From positions 212,643,138-212,707,137 of the forward strand of contig JAUPFV010000001.1 of assembly GCA_036936605.1 (NCBI GenBank): a stretch of DNA of 64,000 nucleotides. Direction: 5' to 3'. This DNA comes from Limnanthes douglasii subsp. nivea. Lineage: Eukaryota; Streptophyta; Magnoliopsida; Brassicales; Limnanthaceae. A program made the translations under genes and the position numbers. The notes below the pieces were generated by a model. That model worked only from the letters and a program-made list of their open reading frames with translations, was not told the origin of the DNA and made no database searches. Of the stretch, positions 43,466 through 53,562 are shown piece after piece (position 1 is the stretch's first letter; each line of letters begins with the position of its first letter).

Positions 43466-45135
43466 TTATCTATCAGGCCAGTTCTATTTCATAACCTTCC
43501 TTTCTTCTTTCGCAATGTGATAGTCACGTATTTCCTCTACCTGGATGTCAATAATGTCAGAACGGACTTGATCCAGCTGCTCCTATGTTAGAGAATATGT
43601 GACCTGGCAGTTGAACCGGTTACACACAACACGACGTTCCAAGTCGTTGAGGCCAGAAACTAGATGTACACAGAATCTGACTATGACTGACCACCTAGCT
43701 TTCACCTCATCTACACTCCTAGAAATTCTAGGCGGCTGGACACCATCTCTGTCGTATAGGAAATACATCTAGCATAGCAATGCCTCTCAGTATGGTTTAT
43801 GCCCCTCTTCGTGGATCATGTTACCAACTTCGATTGATGCTTTCATCAGATATTCATCTTCCAAGTCAGTCTATAGACACATTTTTGCTTAATTTATCAA
43901 CTAGTTTACCCTTTATTGTGGATACAACATCTATTTATAGACAATTTCGTTTTCAGATAACGGAATCTAGTTAGACGAATGAAAATGTGACAAATGTAAA
44001 GTAAGGATAGGGACAAACTCTTATTAACTAAAAAACTCCCGCCAAAAGCATTACCAGAAAAACTCCCGTCAACATAATAACTCCCGCCAATTCTCATTAA
44101 CAAAAAAACTTCCGCCAACATAATAATTCCCGCCAACGTAATAACTCCCTCCAAGAGTAACTAGACTATATAAACATGAAAAAAACTTCAGTCTGAGAAA
44201 ATAGACACCAAGCATCTACATAAAAGAAACACAACGACTTTAACAAATGAAGTTTACGGCAGATGAAGACCACCACATGTTTAAGGCGGTGAGGGTTAAC
44301 CGCCAAGAGATGGGGGAAGATAGTAGCGATATGTTCTTTGACCGGTCCTATGTATGATATACTTCAACCATGGCCGTTTAGGAGCAGGATATCTTGAAGT
44401 GCGAAATCGTGATGAAATAAGACGCATATAACTCTTCGTCCAACCGCTCACTCCTCTACTTTTCATGCCTTCTATAATTAAGAAAGAAGCATATTTGGTG
44501 TGGAACATGACGGTAACAGACTACATCAGTAGGGATATGGTGGCGTATTTGGAGGATAGGAATGCAAATAGGAATGAAAGGGGCAATTCAGATGACAATA
44601 TGGGATACGATCTCGAAAACTGAGCATTTAACTCTTTCTTTCATTGTGCCTTTGAGTTATTATGTTTCGAGTAGTCTATGTTTCAACTATGTTAGTCATG
44701 CACGTGTGTTGTTTTATATTAAGATTCCACTTATGTATATTAATTGACGATATTTGCTTATGTATTTCTAATTATGCAATACTTTTGATTAATGTGTAAT
44801 GTTTTAATGCAATCGACAAATTGAGAAGTTGAAGTTTTAATGTTTTTAAGATAAACATCCACACACAAAAAAAGCATCCAAAGTTTACATGCATTATAAT
44901 CACACAGTAATCAAGCAAAAGCGGATAAATCGGTTACATCAGGGCAACCATTTTTTAGTTCTTCGTATCTTTTGCAACGAGAGACAATCGGCAATGCCCA
45001 ACCTTCAGATTCCGGTGAACGCAACTTTAAGCAACAAGGATGTTTCCTCGCGCATGGGGCCTCCGCCCTAATCCCAAGCTACAAAATAAAATGTTGATAA
45101 AGTGAATGTCTTAATATTCAAACTAATCGTTAAGG
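43466..45135. other. Interval of the MULE between minisatellite and transposase, one possible gene scrap
   Basis: On the minus strand 43583-43768 reads ISRSVDEVKARWSVIVRFCV and HLVSGLNDLERR, which resembles the SxxxVxxRWxxI strip of trihelix/NAM-associated proteins linked to some plant transposons; this is a weak call. On the plus strand from about 44248 an ATG opens KFTADEDHHMFKAVRVNRQE but breaks soon. The rest contains repeated AACTCCCGCCAA words (44030-44155) and no clear gene. Confidence 0.35.
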
Positions 45136-47784
45136 TCAAAAAATAATTACGTTCACAAAATGGTTGGAGTTGACCCAACCCAATCGGATTTCCACCCGGT
45201 TCGGCATCTGAGGCGGTGCACCTCTTAGCGGAAGAAAAGCGAAGCCGACATCCATATTTTGGTACCGTCCAACAAAACTGAGTATGCAGTTAAACGCGGA
45301 TGCAATTTCAACTCCCATCTTGGGCATGGACATCCAATGGTCTTTAGTACCCATGTTACTAGAGCACTTCACACACTTCGCAACATCAATCAGTTCCTTC
45401 ATGCTTGTAAATATCTTAACATACACGGATGCATAATCCATCAGCTCGTTGTAAAGGGCATCCCTTATCAACCTCCACCCATCTTGTTGTATGTTCAAGG
45501 CATACGCTATCGAGTGGTACCCGCAATAGCCATCTGATTTTACATCGCTAATTGACTCTACAAATGGTCTGAAGTAGATGGGGAATTGTTTTAGGCAGCG
45601 TGCTTAACCTACAACCCACCATTCCACTACAAAGCATCGTTCCACTTGTTTGCGTTGGAATCACGCTACATTTCTTATGAGCGGTGGCGCTGTCGGAACT
45701 AAGTTTCATCCCGGACATTTTTTTCCCTTTACTTGACGTTGCGGGAGGAGCTTTGAACTCTTTTGCAAATGACGGAGAAATTGCATTTTATGATTCAAGC
45801 ACATACTCGTGCGCACTTTTGTCGCGTTTAGTGGATGTATCATCAGCGGCAATATACAACTTGCGTTTGTTAGGTGGACGACCGCGCGCTTTTTGCTTCA
45901 CCAATGGCTCCAAAATGGTAGTTGTTTCGGGATCGACGACGGTAAACCATTTTTTATATACGTGCTCTATTCGTGCTTCGTCATTGGATTCCATGACATC
46001 GCATACTAGTTTTTCAAGCTTCGCTTTTAGTTGCTCGATTGTCGTGAGGTTGGTACGGACTAGAATTTCCAACCTCTTCCAATGTTCGTTAAACAACTCT
46101 AGAGACACCTCTAAGCCTTTGGCAACAAACTCGTAGATTTCGTACGCGCATGGGATATCGTGCGTAGTTTATATTGAACAATCGCAGGGCATGCAGGCCG
46201 CGATGGTCATGTTGCAAGCACAATCTACTTATCCGGACAAAATTTCCAACGCATAGTGTGAGACGTTGGTTTTTAGTTTGTTGTACACAATGTTTGTGAA
46301 TTTGTGTAGGGCTAACAAATGGCTCTTTTCGAATGAACCCTTTATGTCCCGTGCTGTAATTTTATCAAAGTATGCAGCTTCAACCAAAAAGATTCAAATA
46401 TACCTTTGCTTGTACCGATGAAACGTTTGAGGGTCGAATGAGCGCTCTCCACGCGGCTTGTAGTTTGGTTACAAAAATACATCCACTTGTTGGTTCTCCA
46501 TATCACAAACTTGTCATCGTACGGCCCTAACCAACTTTCAGTATATTCAATTGTTTGCGGATACTCTTTGAAGTCACGGTGCAATTCGGCTCGATAGTCG
46601 TTGAACGCTACTTCTGTTTCCGCCAACATCATTTGATTCCACACTTTCAAGAATGCATTGGAAACTTTCTTCTCCTTTATGATTTTGTTTATTTTCCCTA
46701 GGACGTTCATGTTGATGTGCCATCGACACAACATGTGTGTTGCATTGGGGAGCACATCCTCCACCGCCTTCACACGCGCCAAGTCTCTATCTGTCAAAAC
46801 GATGGATTGTAATTCAATGGAGTGAGTTACCATCAACAAATATAAGCACTCGAACACCCATTTGTAGCTCTCAAATTTTTCTCCCAACATAATCGCAAAT
46901 CCGATGTAGAAAGTATTCCCCGTACAAGTGGCTTCGACGACCTCATACAATGGCATCCCGTATTTGGTCACCTTGTACGTGTTATCCATTTCAATGACGT
47001 TCGGAAATATGCGTAACAAATCCAAACTAATTGGGTACGCGAAGAAAAGCTCGCATATGACATCGCTTCCGTCTTTGGACTTTCTATGAAATTTGTAGTA
47101 GTTTAGCCGCTTTAGTTCACCCAACAAGTATTGGAATTGCGATTGGCCGCCTTTCTCGAGCTTGCGGTGTTTTAGTTGAGCGTTGTAGATGGTGCGCATT
47201 GAAGAAGAATTCTTAGGGTTCAATTTTTTCAACCCACCAAGAATGTCCCGAGGACGGGATCCCATTTTCATAGATCTGACTACGAAATCTATCTCTTCTT
47301 TGTTCAATCGTCCCAAGTACGAATGACCTTCTTCGTACGATATAGTATCGTGACTGTGAACGCCACATTCAACCTCTAAACTCCACAAATCATCACCCAA
47401 CTTCTTCTTTTTAAGGGTGAAAGGGCATCCACATTTTTTCGTGCTGGTAGACTTCCTCTTTAGATGCTTCGGATCTACCAATTTTGTGTAAACTCTAGAT
47501 CTTTCACACACAAACTCAATTCTCGGAGTTTTTCGATCAAGTCTATCGCATCGTCATAATATTACCAAAAACCCGTTATCTGGTGCGGTCTACTTAACCC
47601 ATTCAATCAAATCCACTTGAGAGTAGTGAGATTTGGTGTCGAACAAGTGGCTATAATCGACTGAGCAAGGCACCGGCATTTCTTCCTCCTTCACCATGCA
47701 TGAACTATACAACTCATCGTTTAACTCTTCCTCTTTTAATTCTCCATTCTTTAACTTTTCAGCCTTTAATTCTTCATCATACAT
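45136..47784 (-). pseudogene. MULE transposase with FAR1-type zinc domain and C-terminal OTU-like protease
   Basis: On the minus strand the N-terminal part is 47590-47784 (acidic, then HYSQVDLIEWVK), followed after two stops by the FAR1/WRKY-GCM1-type zinc domain (CERSRVYTKL, CGCPFTLKKKK, ECGVHSHD). The 389-codon stretch 46342-47511 holds the MULE core: D176 in VIEMDNTYKVTKYGMPL, D241 in VLTDRDLARVKAV with CRWH at 262-265, and E355 in TTSRVESAHSTLK, so the D-D-E triad is intact. A one-base frameshift near 46345 leads into a SWIM-like CDCS..THDIPC strip, then 45788-46108 with an AT-hook-like KARGRPPNKRK. The last part (45136 to about 45600) is OTU-like: SDGYCGYHSIAYAL with the nucleophile Cys, DHWMSMPKMGVEIASAFNCI, FLPLRGAPP and GWVNSNHFVNVIIF with the catalytic His. 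At least four stops interrupt it. Confidence 0.9.
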
Positions 47785-47829
47785 AAAAAACTACCGTAGA
47801 TTATGTCAGATTGGCACAAAAAATATTGT

Positions 47830-48290
47830 CGACTCACCCCGCCGGTTGAAAAACCAACTATCGCCGGGGACCTTCTTAACCTTCGGGGAAGTTGTCAACC
47901 GCCGGTTGATAATTGTCCAGCCGGCGGTTATGCCCTACTCACCCGACGGTTAACTACCTCTACATCGGCGGTGTTATTCCACCCCGCCGGTGGAAAATAC
48001 TAGAACCGCTGGTGACATTGTCACCCGCCGGTTGAAAATAGAACACCCGGCAGGGGTATAGCAAAGCTAACTACTATATGTGTGAATAGAACCAAGTGGT
48101 ATCAAGCGTTGGTGTAGCGATTCAACCCCGGCGGTTAAGTTCTATTTGCACCAGCGGGTGGGAGTCGATTACACCGTCGGTTGGGCATGACCACCCCCGG
48201 CGGTGGACCTTCATCAACAAATATAAAGGTTTTTCATCCCCACCGGTTGATGGGGCTTCCACCATTGGGGTAGTTCGGGTCCAACTTTCT
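47830..48290. repeat. GC-rich repeat cluster 3 of the MULE
   Basis: Units such as CCCCGCCGGTTGAAAAACCA (47837), CCGCCGGTTGATAATTGTCC (47899), CCCCGCCGGTGGAAAATACT (47982) and CCCGCCGGTTGAAAATAGAA (48024) repeat at about 25-45-bp spacing, some inverted. The cluster lies directly upstream of the transposase gene. It shares the core with clusters 1 and 2. Confidence 0.82.
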
Positions 48291-48477
48291 AAAATTAGAG
48301 CATCTACAAAAAAGAAAACTTTTTTGAAAGATTGGTTAGAACAACTACCATGTTTGCAGTTCGACGCTCCTCAGCAAGCTTCTCACGCTCTGAATTCATT
48401 CTTCAATTATTTGGATTTTTTTAACGCATTTGTTGATTTATGGAGGTTTGATAGTTTATGGAGTTTATTAGTGATTT

Positions 48478-48555
48478 TTGGAGTTTTTGAATTTTTTTGA
48501 GTTTTTGAATTTTTTTGAGTTTTTGATTTTTTTTTTAGTTTTTGAATTTTTGGTT
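48478..48555. repeat. T-rich tandem repeat near the MULE right end
   Basis: GAGTTTTTGAATTTTTTT is repeated about four times with a ~17-18-bp period just inside the right end. Confidence 0.7.
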
Positions 48556-48733
48556 AAGTGTTGAGTATAAGAGGGTTGTTAGGAGGAGTAATTTTGTGTT
48601 CTTCTATATTTGGTTAACTATACCCACAATTCACTACAAGACAAAATTTAAGATTTTTGGTCAAATGGCAAAACCATCTTTAACTATTTATTAAAAAATA
48701 TTCTCCACAATTTGGGAATGGTTGACAAACTTT

Positions 48734-48755
48734 GGGCCCCAATTTAGCCAAAACC
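48734..48755 (-). repeat. MULE right terminal inverted repeat
   Basis: Reverse complement of the left repeat at 39561-39582 with 19 of 22 positions matching, ending one base before the AAACATAAA duplication. Confidence 0.82.
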
Positions 48756-48800
48756 AAACATAAAACACTTCGTATAATCCTTCAATTTCTCTCCCAAAAC

Positions 48801-49429
48801 TAGGTATGGGCATTTGGTTATTCGGTTCGATTCGGTTCGGTTCTTTCGGTTCTCGGTTCTTTCGGTTCTTTAGAACTAGTACCCATTTAAGAACCGATTA
48901 AAATTCGGTTTGGTTCGGTTCGGTTCTCGGTTCTTTCGGTTCTTTAAAACTAGTACCCATTTAGGAACTGATTAAAATTCAGTTCGGTTCGGTTCTTCTC
49001 GGTTCGGTTCAGTTATATTCGGGTTTCGGTTCCAAATGGTTACTTTCTAACCAAATGGTTACTTTGTAACCAGAAGAACCATTTGGACACGAACCCGAAA
49101 GGAACAAAATGGTTATTTTCTAACCAAATGGTTACTTTCTAACCAAAAAAACTGTTTGGAACTGAACCCGAAAAGAACCAAATGGTTACTTTGTAACCAA
49201 AATAATCGTTTGGAACCGAATAGTGAACCATGGATATTCAAGGTACTATTGATTATTCGGTTATTTATGGGTATTATTCGGTTCTCGGTTCTGAACCAAA
49301 CCGAACTGAGAACCGTGGGTATTTAAGATAAGGAACTGTACGGGTATTTATAAAGAACCAGAACCGAACCAAATCCGTTATTTTTGTTCGGTTCGGTTCT
49401 TCGGTTCCATACCCATATGCCCATGCCTA
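48801..49429. mobile_element. Non-autonomous hAT-type element (MITE-like), 629 bp
   Basis: The left end starts TAGGTATGGGCATTTGG and the reverse complement of the right end starts TAGGCATGGGCATATGG. The flanks are an 8-bp duplication, CCCAAAAC (48793-48800) and CCCAAAAT (49430-49437), 7 of 8 matching; 8 bp is the hAT length. The inside has no coding sequence. It consists of CGGTTCGGTTCT words, an ~80-bp direct duplication with GAACTAGTACCCATTTA (near 48873 and 48946), and several copies of a GGTTACTTTGTAACC palindrome (49038-49200). It sits in the G7 gag about 45 bp from the MULE. Confidence 0.87.
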
Positions 49430-49437
49430 CCCAAAAT

Positions 49438-50490
49438 TACTTATATTGTATTATTGTATCTCAATTTTCATGTATTTCTTTGCTTTCTACAAATTGTCGT
49501 CAGAAATCTGTATCTAATTCCATAAAGTTGGTAATAGATCCCCTCAGAATCCTATTGTATAACTTCAATACTGTGTTGTTGAATGTCTGAGAAAAATCTC
49601 TCCATACCAGCTTGTCATCATCTTCGAATTTTATCATATAGTTTTTGAATTGTTCAATGTGATCACCAAGATCCTGCATCCCATCGAATTTTTCGACCTT
49701 AAAGATATTAAAACGCTTCGGAAGAGTAATGGACCTTATCTCAGCTGTTAAAGGAGAATTTCTCCAGTTTACTCCTTGTATGTACTGGTCATCTCTTCAT
49801 GTTACCATAACAACATACAAGTTCTGATCAGCTATACCTGTGTATTGGTTAGATGTATTCCCTTCACACCATTCAGTTTCTCGTAAACAATGAGGCGCAT
49901 TTTCTCTTTTTGGTTTATATTCCATACATGATTTTCGAGGCCGACCTCTTTCTTCTTTCAAAGATTATCGATACCTCTTTTGCCTAAATGATCCGTTCTC
50001 AGATTATGAGCTATCAAATTCATCATCACTAGATGTAATATATATGTGTTTGTCTTTCTTTTCTTTTCGTTAAGTATGATGTTCTCTATCAGACTCAAAA
50101 TATGTTCTCTTCTTATCACTTTGAATCCGATGAGTTGTATATGACCGATCAGATTTATTTTTCAGCTCGCATTTCTCTTAACTTCTCATACCTCATATTT
50201 TAGCATTCCTGACTGAATATGATGTTCTCTTTGAACATACTTATCATTTAATGCTATTATTTTATCTAACAACTGATTCATCTGAAGTTTAATGTCTGAA
50301 TGGCCTTGTTGCAGTGGAATTTGATCATTTTATTTACTTTCGTCTCTACATAAATCAGATCTCTTCTTTTCGAACCTTAGGATCAGCTTCGTTTTGTGAT
50401 TGAATATTGATCTAGAGCGATATTATTATGCAAGAACTCTATAATTTCTGGTTTTTTATGTGAAATTAAGGTACCAATCGAATAGAGCTC
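49438..50490 (-). pseudogene. G7 gag, part upstream of the MULE and hAT insertions
   Basis: The minus strand near 49560-49740 reads LPKRFNIFKVEKFDGMQDLG, IEQFKNYMIKFEDDDKLVWR, DFSQTFNN, the capsid start also present in G2 and G3. It continues to RQFVESKEIHEN near the hAT border. On the other side, at 48765-48792, GEKLKDYTKCF follows, equal to GESLKYYTKHFV of G3. Upstream of the capsid, 49760-50490 is the variable N-terminal region in broken frames. Gag packages the element RNA in the cytoplasm. Confidence 0.82.
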
Positions 50491-50505
50491 CCATAGTGGT
50501 CGCCA
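50491..50505 (-). promoter_or_regulatory. G7 primer binding site
   Basis: The minus strand reads TGGCGACCACTATGG three bases after an LTR-like end (TGTTAAG on the plus strand at 50509). G3 has GGCGACCACTGTAAG at its equivalent position. The tRNA partner is not identified. Confidence 0.7.
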
Positions 50506-50508
50506 ATT

Positions 50509-50700
50509 TGTTAAGTATGAATCTGGTTTCTTGAGAGATAAAGTAAATAAAGTGTTTAGTTATAGAGAGAAAGTAAAATATAAAATAAGCTTTGTCTCAT
50601 AAAAAAAACGTCACCATTTATTCATTGTCTCATCTTTATTTATTGGCACATTAGACTTAGTATAAGAGAATTAGTTATACAAATGGGTAAATTTCCCTTT
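50509..50700 (-). repeat. Inner part of the G7 5' LTR (outer edge unknown)
   Basis: The sequence from TGTTAAGTATGA rightwards must be LTR because it adjoins the primer site. With no second copy in the window the far edge cannot be placed; it may extend beyond 50700. Confidence 0.5.
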
Positions 50701-50965
50701 AACCCCTTATATTTACAAGCAATTTGAATACTCTCTTTCAACTATACAATTTATCACATATAACTTTACTTGTATTATATTTAGGCCCTCAACATTTCAT
50801 ATCTTTATGAATGGTCATTTGGATGTTAAGGTAGATGATGTGATTAATCTTTAGAATTTCATGGTCTTGTTGATTAGATTACCTTTTAGAGCCTCAATTT
50901 TAGGTTTTTTTATTTTTTATTAATATTTTTTGTTGTTTCTTTTTTGGAAGAGGCTTTTATCTTAT

Positions 50966-51537
50966 TTAGTGAATGAGGTAAGCTAATGGTTGGTCTGATT
51001 TTGGGTGTCCTAGAGTCATTTTCAAAATCATCTTCATCATTGAAATATAAAAAGAGTTTTCAAGGTTGATGGATTGAATTGCGTCAATTGTTTGGTTCAG
51101 GATAAGAAGTTTGTCATCTTTAGTTATAATTTGTATATTATATGATGAGGTGACATTAAAATGTCCTAAATTGGTATCGTTTGGGTCTTGGATCACATTG
51201 TTGGTTAAATTGGAGTCAGATTGTAATGAGAGAGAGAGAGAGAGTTTGATCGGTGAGAATTTTCATTGTCATCAAAGGTTATTGAGTTTTGATTCACATT
51301 GTTGGTTAAATTGTTATGACCAATTATATTTGAAATTTTACTTATTTCATTTGAGTTTTTATGGTTTGGGTCAATAATTGCATATTTTAACTTTTGGACT
51401 CGTATTTCTTTTGGTCTATCCGTTTGTTGTTTTAGATTGTTTGTTGGTTCAAAATAATTGGGATTCTTTGAACCATTATTGTTTGTTCCTTTAGTTTCTT
51501 TTTTATAGTGAAGATCACGTGACCCAAATGTTTTCAT
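50966..51537 (-). CDS. Hypothetical low-complexity open stretches, doubtful
   Basis: Two neighbouring minus-strand open stretches (51205-51537, 110 codons; 50966-51196, 76 codons) lie in different frames. They are rich in asparagine, serine and isoleucine and show no known domain, signal peptide or membrane segment. The sequence includes an AG dinucleotide run (51230-51244) and a 19-bp direct repeat, CACATTGTTGGTTAAATTG, at 51194-51212 and 51295-51313. It could be a decayed gene, part of an element or chance; I cannot tell. Confidence 0.2.
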
Positions 51538-52412
51538 ATTATACAGTAGGTATGCTTACCACTATATGTAATATTCTGCCAATAACCATCTCGTTCCCCA
51601 AAACTGATCCAAATATATTGGGGAAGAGACTTTGACAAATCTACAATGAGCCAAGATTTGAAAATATTAAATTTTGCTCTATTTTGCGAGGAACTCATAG
51701 TGCTAAAGGCAATCCAATTGTTTTGGAAATATGGGTTATAGAGTCAATATTATATAACATTTCAGGAATTTTTGGAAAAAAATTAGGGGCCACTTAAGGA
51801 TCTAAAAGAAAATTAACATATTGTTCTTACAGTTATTTTCCATAAATGTTTTTACATCATCAATTAGGTAAAACTCTATAAAGAAATTATGGTAATCCCA
51901 GATTGTGACTGTAAATGCTCCTGAAAATCTAAATGATCCTAAATATGATTTGAAAATCATCTAAGGATGATCTTCCGAAGGATAATTTAGAAATCAATGT
52001 TATTTTAAAGAGGAAAATTAAGAAATCATTATATGTTTCGTGAAATTATATGGATATGTAGTCTTATCTCTCTTTGTGAATCATGTTTGACTTCTTAAAT
52101 TTTATTCTTGAGCTTCTCAGGATTTCTTTGAATGATCTTAAAATTAGAAGATTGTTTCCAGCAAGCTTCTCGTGTTGTGTTGTGTAGTTGGGCTATACTC
52201 AATAGTGGGGATGTGGATATGTTTTGTTGGGGTTAAGAAATGACCTCGAGATGAGGTAACTGGTGGAAGGAGTCCATAGTTGAAAAAGATGATCTTCACG
52301 GACGATTGCTATGATGTATTCATGGTTTATGGGTGAGGTATCTGAGTGACATTTTGGAGAGAAAAACCCAATAAATCAACTTTTTCTCTAAGCACATTTT
52401 CTAATAATAACT

Positions 52413-52436
52413 TTATATATATATATATATATATAT
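52413..52436. repeat. (TA)n microsatellite
   Basis: About twelve TA dinucleotides in a row. Confidence 0.9.
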
Positions 52437-53076
52437 TATCTTTTAGCATGTTTATAATTATTTTAAAAAAGATACAAAATATGTATTTAAAGTTTTGAAT
52501 GCGGATTTCCACGCAATTGTTCAAATTAGTTACTCTATTTGTTAAACATATTACACCTATTATGCTGGATTATCTCAAAATCATCTATAAAATTTAGAAA
52601 TCCAAAACACATCCGATTGAAATTAGTTATTTTCACATCTTGTTTTGACCAGGTGTGTAACCACGTGATTCTGGAAATCAAAATCAACCAGTAATTCGAA
52701 TCATTGAACTTCAAACGTATATGATATATTTAAATTATAGATCGGATGTTAGCTAACGTCTTAATATAATATAAAAAACTAAAATAAAGTTATATTTTTT
52801 TCTTTTAGTTTACATATATTTTGAATACAGTTTTTAATCTTAAACAACACATCAAAATAAAATTTTAAAATATACTTAATCGATTAGGTAAAGAACTGAA
52901 TTTTATTTTATTATTATTAAAAAATGCAAAAAATATGAGGATCCGAATTTGTAAAAGTTATAAAAAAAATGATATTTTAAAAATTTGTTTTGGAAGAACC
53001 CTTAAAAATATAAATTAAGTTTTTTCAGCATATATTCAAAAACATATAACCAACACCATTATCTTATATTATATTA

Positions 53077-53078
<2 letters not shown>

Positions 53079-53124
<46 letters not shown>

Positions 53125-53127
53125 TAT
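53079..53127. repeat. (TTA)n followed by (TA)n microsatellite
   Basis: About ten ATT/TTA trinucleotides run directly into about nine TA dinucleotides. Confidence 0.9.
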
Positions 53128-53541
53128 TATTTCGATAAGGTTTGGTCTATTCCATTTAAGTAGATTTGTGGTGCAATTACAAATTTATTAGACCAACTCG
53201 GCTAAGGTCCATTCCACAGTCTTATTAAAAGAAGATAATTATTTGATCGTATGGGAGGATAAAGAAATAATTCAAAGATATTAGTAACTACCATTAATTT
53301 AATATAAATATTATAAATAAAAAATCAAATTATAATAAGATATAGTTTGTTATAGAGAAGATGTATTTGTTCTTAATTATAAGGGATATATTTTATATTT
53401 CTATTAATAGAGTATAACTCAATGAATAAACATTTGACTTCTTGGTTATCTTTTGTATTATTTGATGTTATATTTTGCAATCTGTATTAGATATTAGATA
53501 TTCATGTGTATCAATCTTAGCATAATTACACTCACTAAATT

Positions 53542-53562
53542 AGCATTGTCTATGGAAACCGA
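53542..53562 (+). promoter_or_regulatory. G8 primer binding site (degenerate)
   Basis: AGCATTGTCTATGGAAACCG resembles the GGCGCCGTCTATGGGAACC type of primer site used by related gypsy elements (compare TGGCGCCGTCTATGTGAAC of G6). It precedes a gag by about 1 kb of leader. Confidence 0.5.

Larger units (their letters stand above)
39561..48755. mobile_element. Mutator-like element (MULE) carrying transposase-OTU and PMD genes
   Basis: The ends are inverted repeats: 39561-39582 starts GGATCTGGCTAAATT and the reverse complement of 48734-48755 starts GGTTTTGGCTAAATT (19 of 22 match). The flanks are a diverged 9-bp duplication, TAACACAAA (39552-39560) and AAACATAAA (48756-48764), 7 of 9 matching, as MULEs make. 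Removing the 9.2 kb and one duplication makes the G7 gag frame continuous. Inside are a PMD gene on the plus strand, a transposase gene on the minus strand, three clusters of a GC-rich repeat and a minisatellite. Both genes carry stops, so this copy is no longer autonomous. Confidence 0.9.
33625..50700 (-). mobile_element. Ty3/gypsy retrotransposon G7, disrupted by three later insertions
   Basis: Reading leftwards from the primer site at 50491-50505 gives gag, then a hAT-type element, a short gag strip, a 9.2-kb MULE, the rest of gag, protease region, a shortened reverse transcriptase, a solo LTR, RNase H, integrase and an antisense gene. All pieces fit one minus-strand element because the coding frame continues across the insertion sites. 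G7 uses a different primer site (GGCGACCACT) from G5 and G6 (TGGCGCCG), and its gag resembles G2 and G3. The 3' LTR is missing on the left, where G6 begins. The outer edge of the 5' LTR is uncertain. Confidence 0.85.
51540..53540. other. AT-rich stretch, no supported gene; 5' LTR of G8 probably at its right end
   Basis: There are no open frames with domains. Simple repeats occur at 52413-52436 and 53079-53127. By position the LTR of G8 must end just before 53541, but no second copy exists in the window. Confidence 0.5.
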
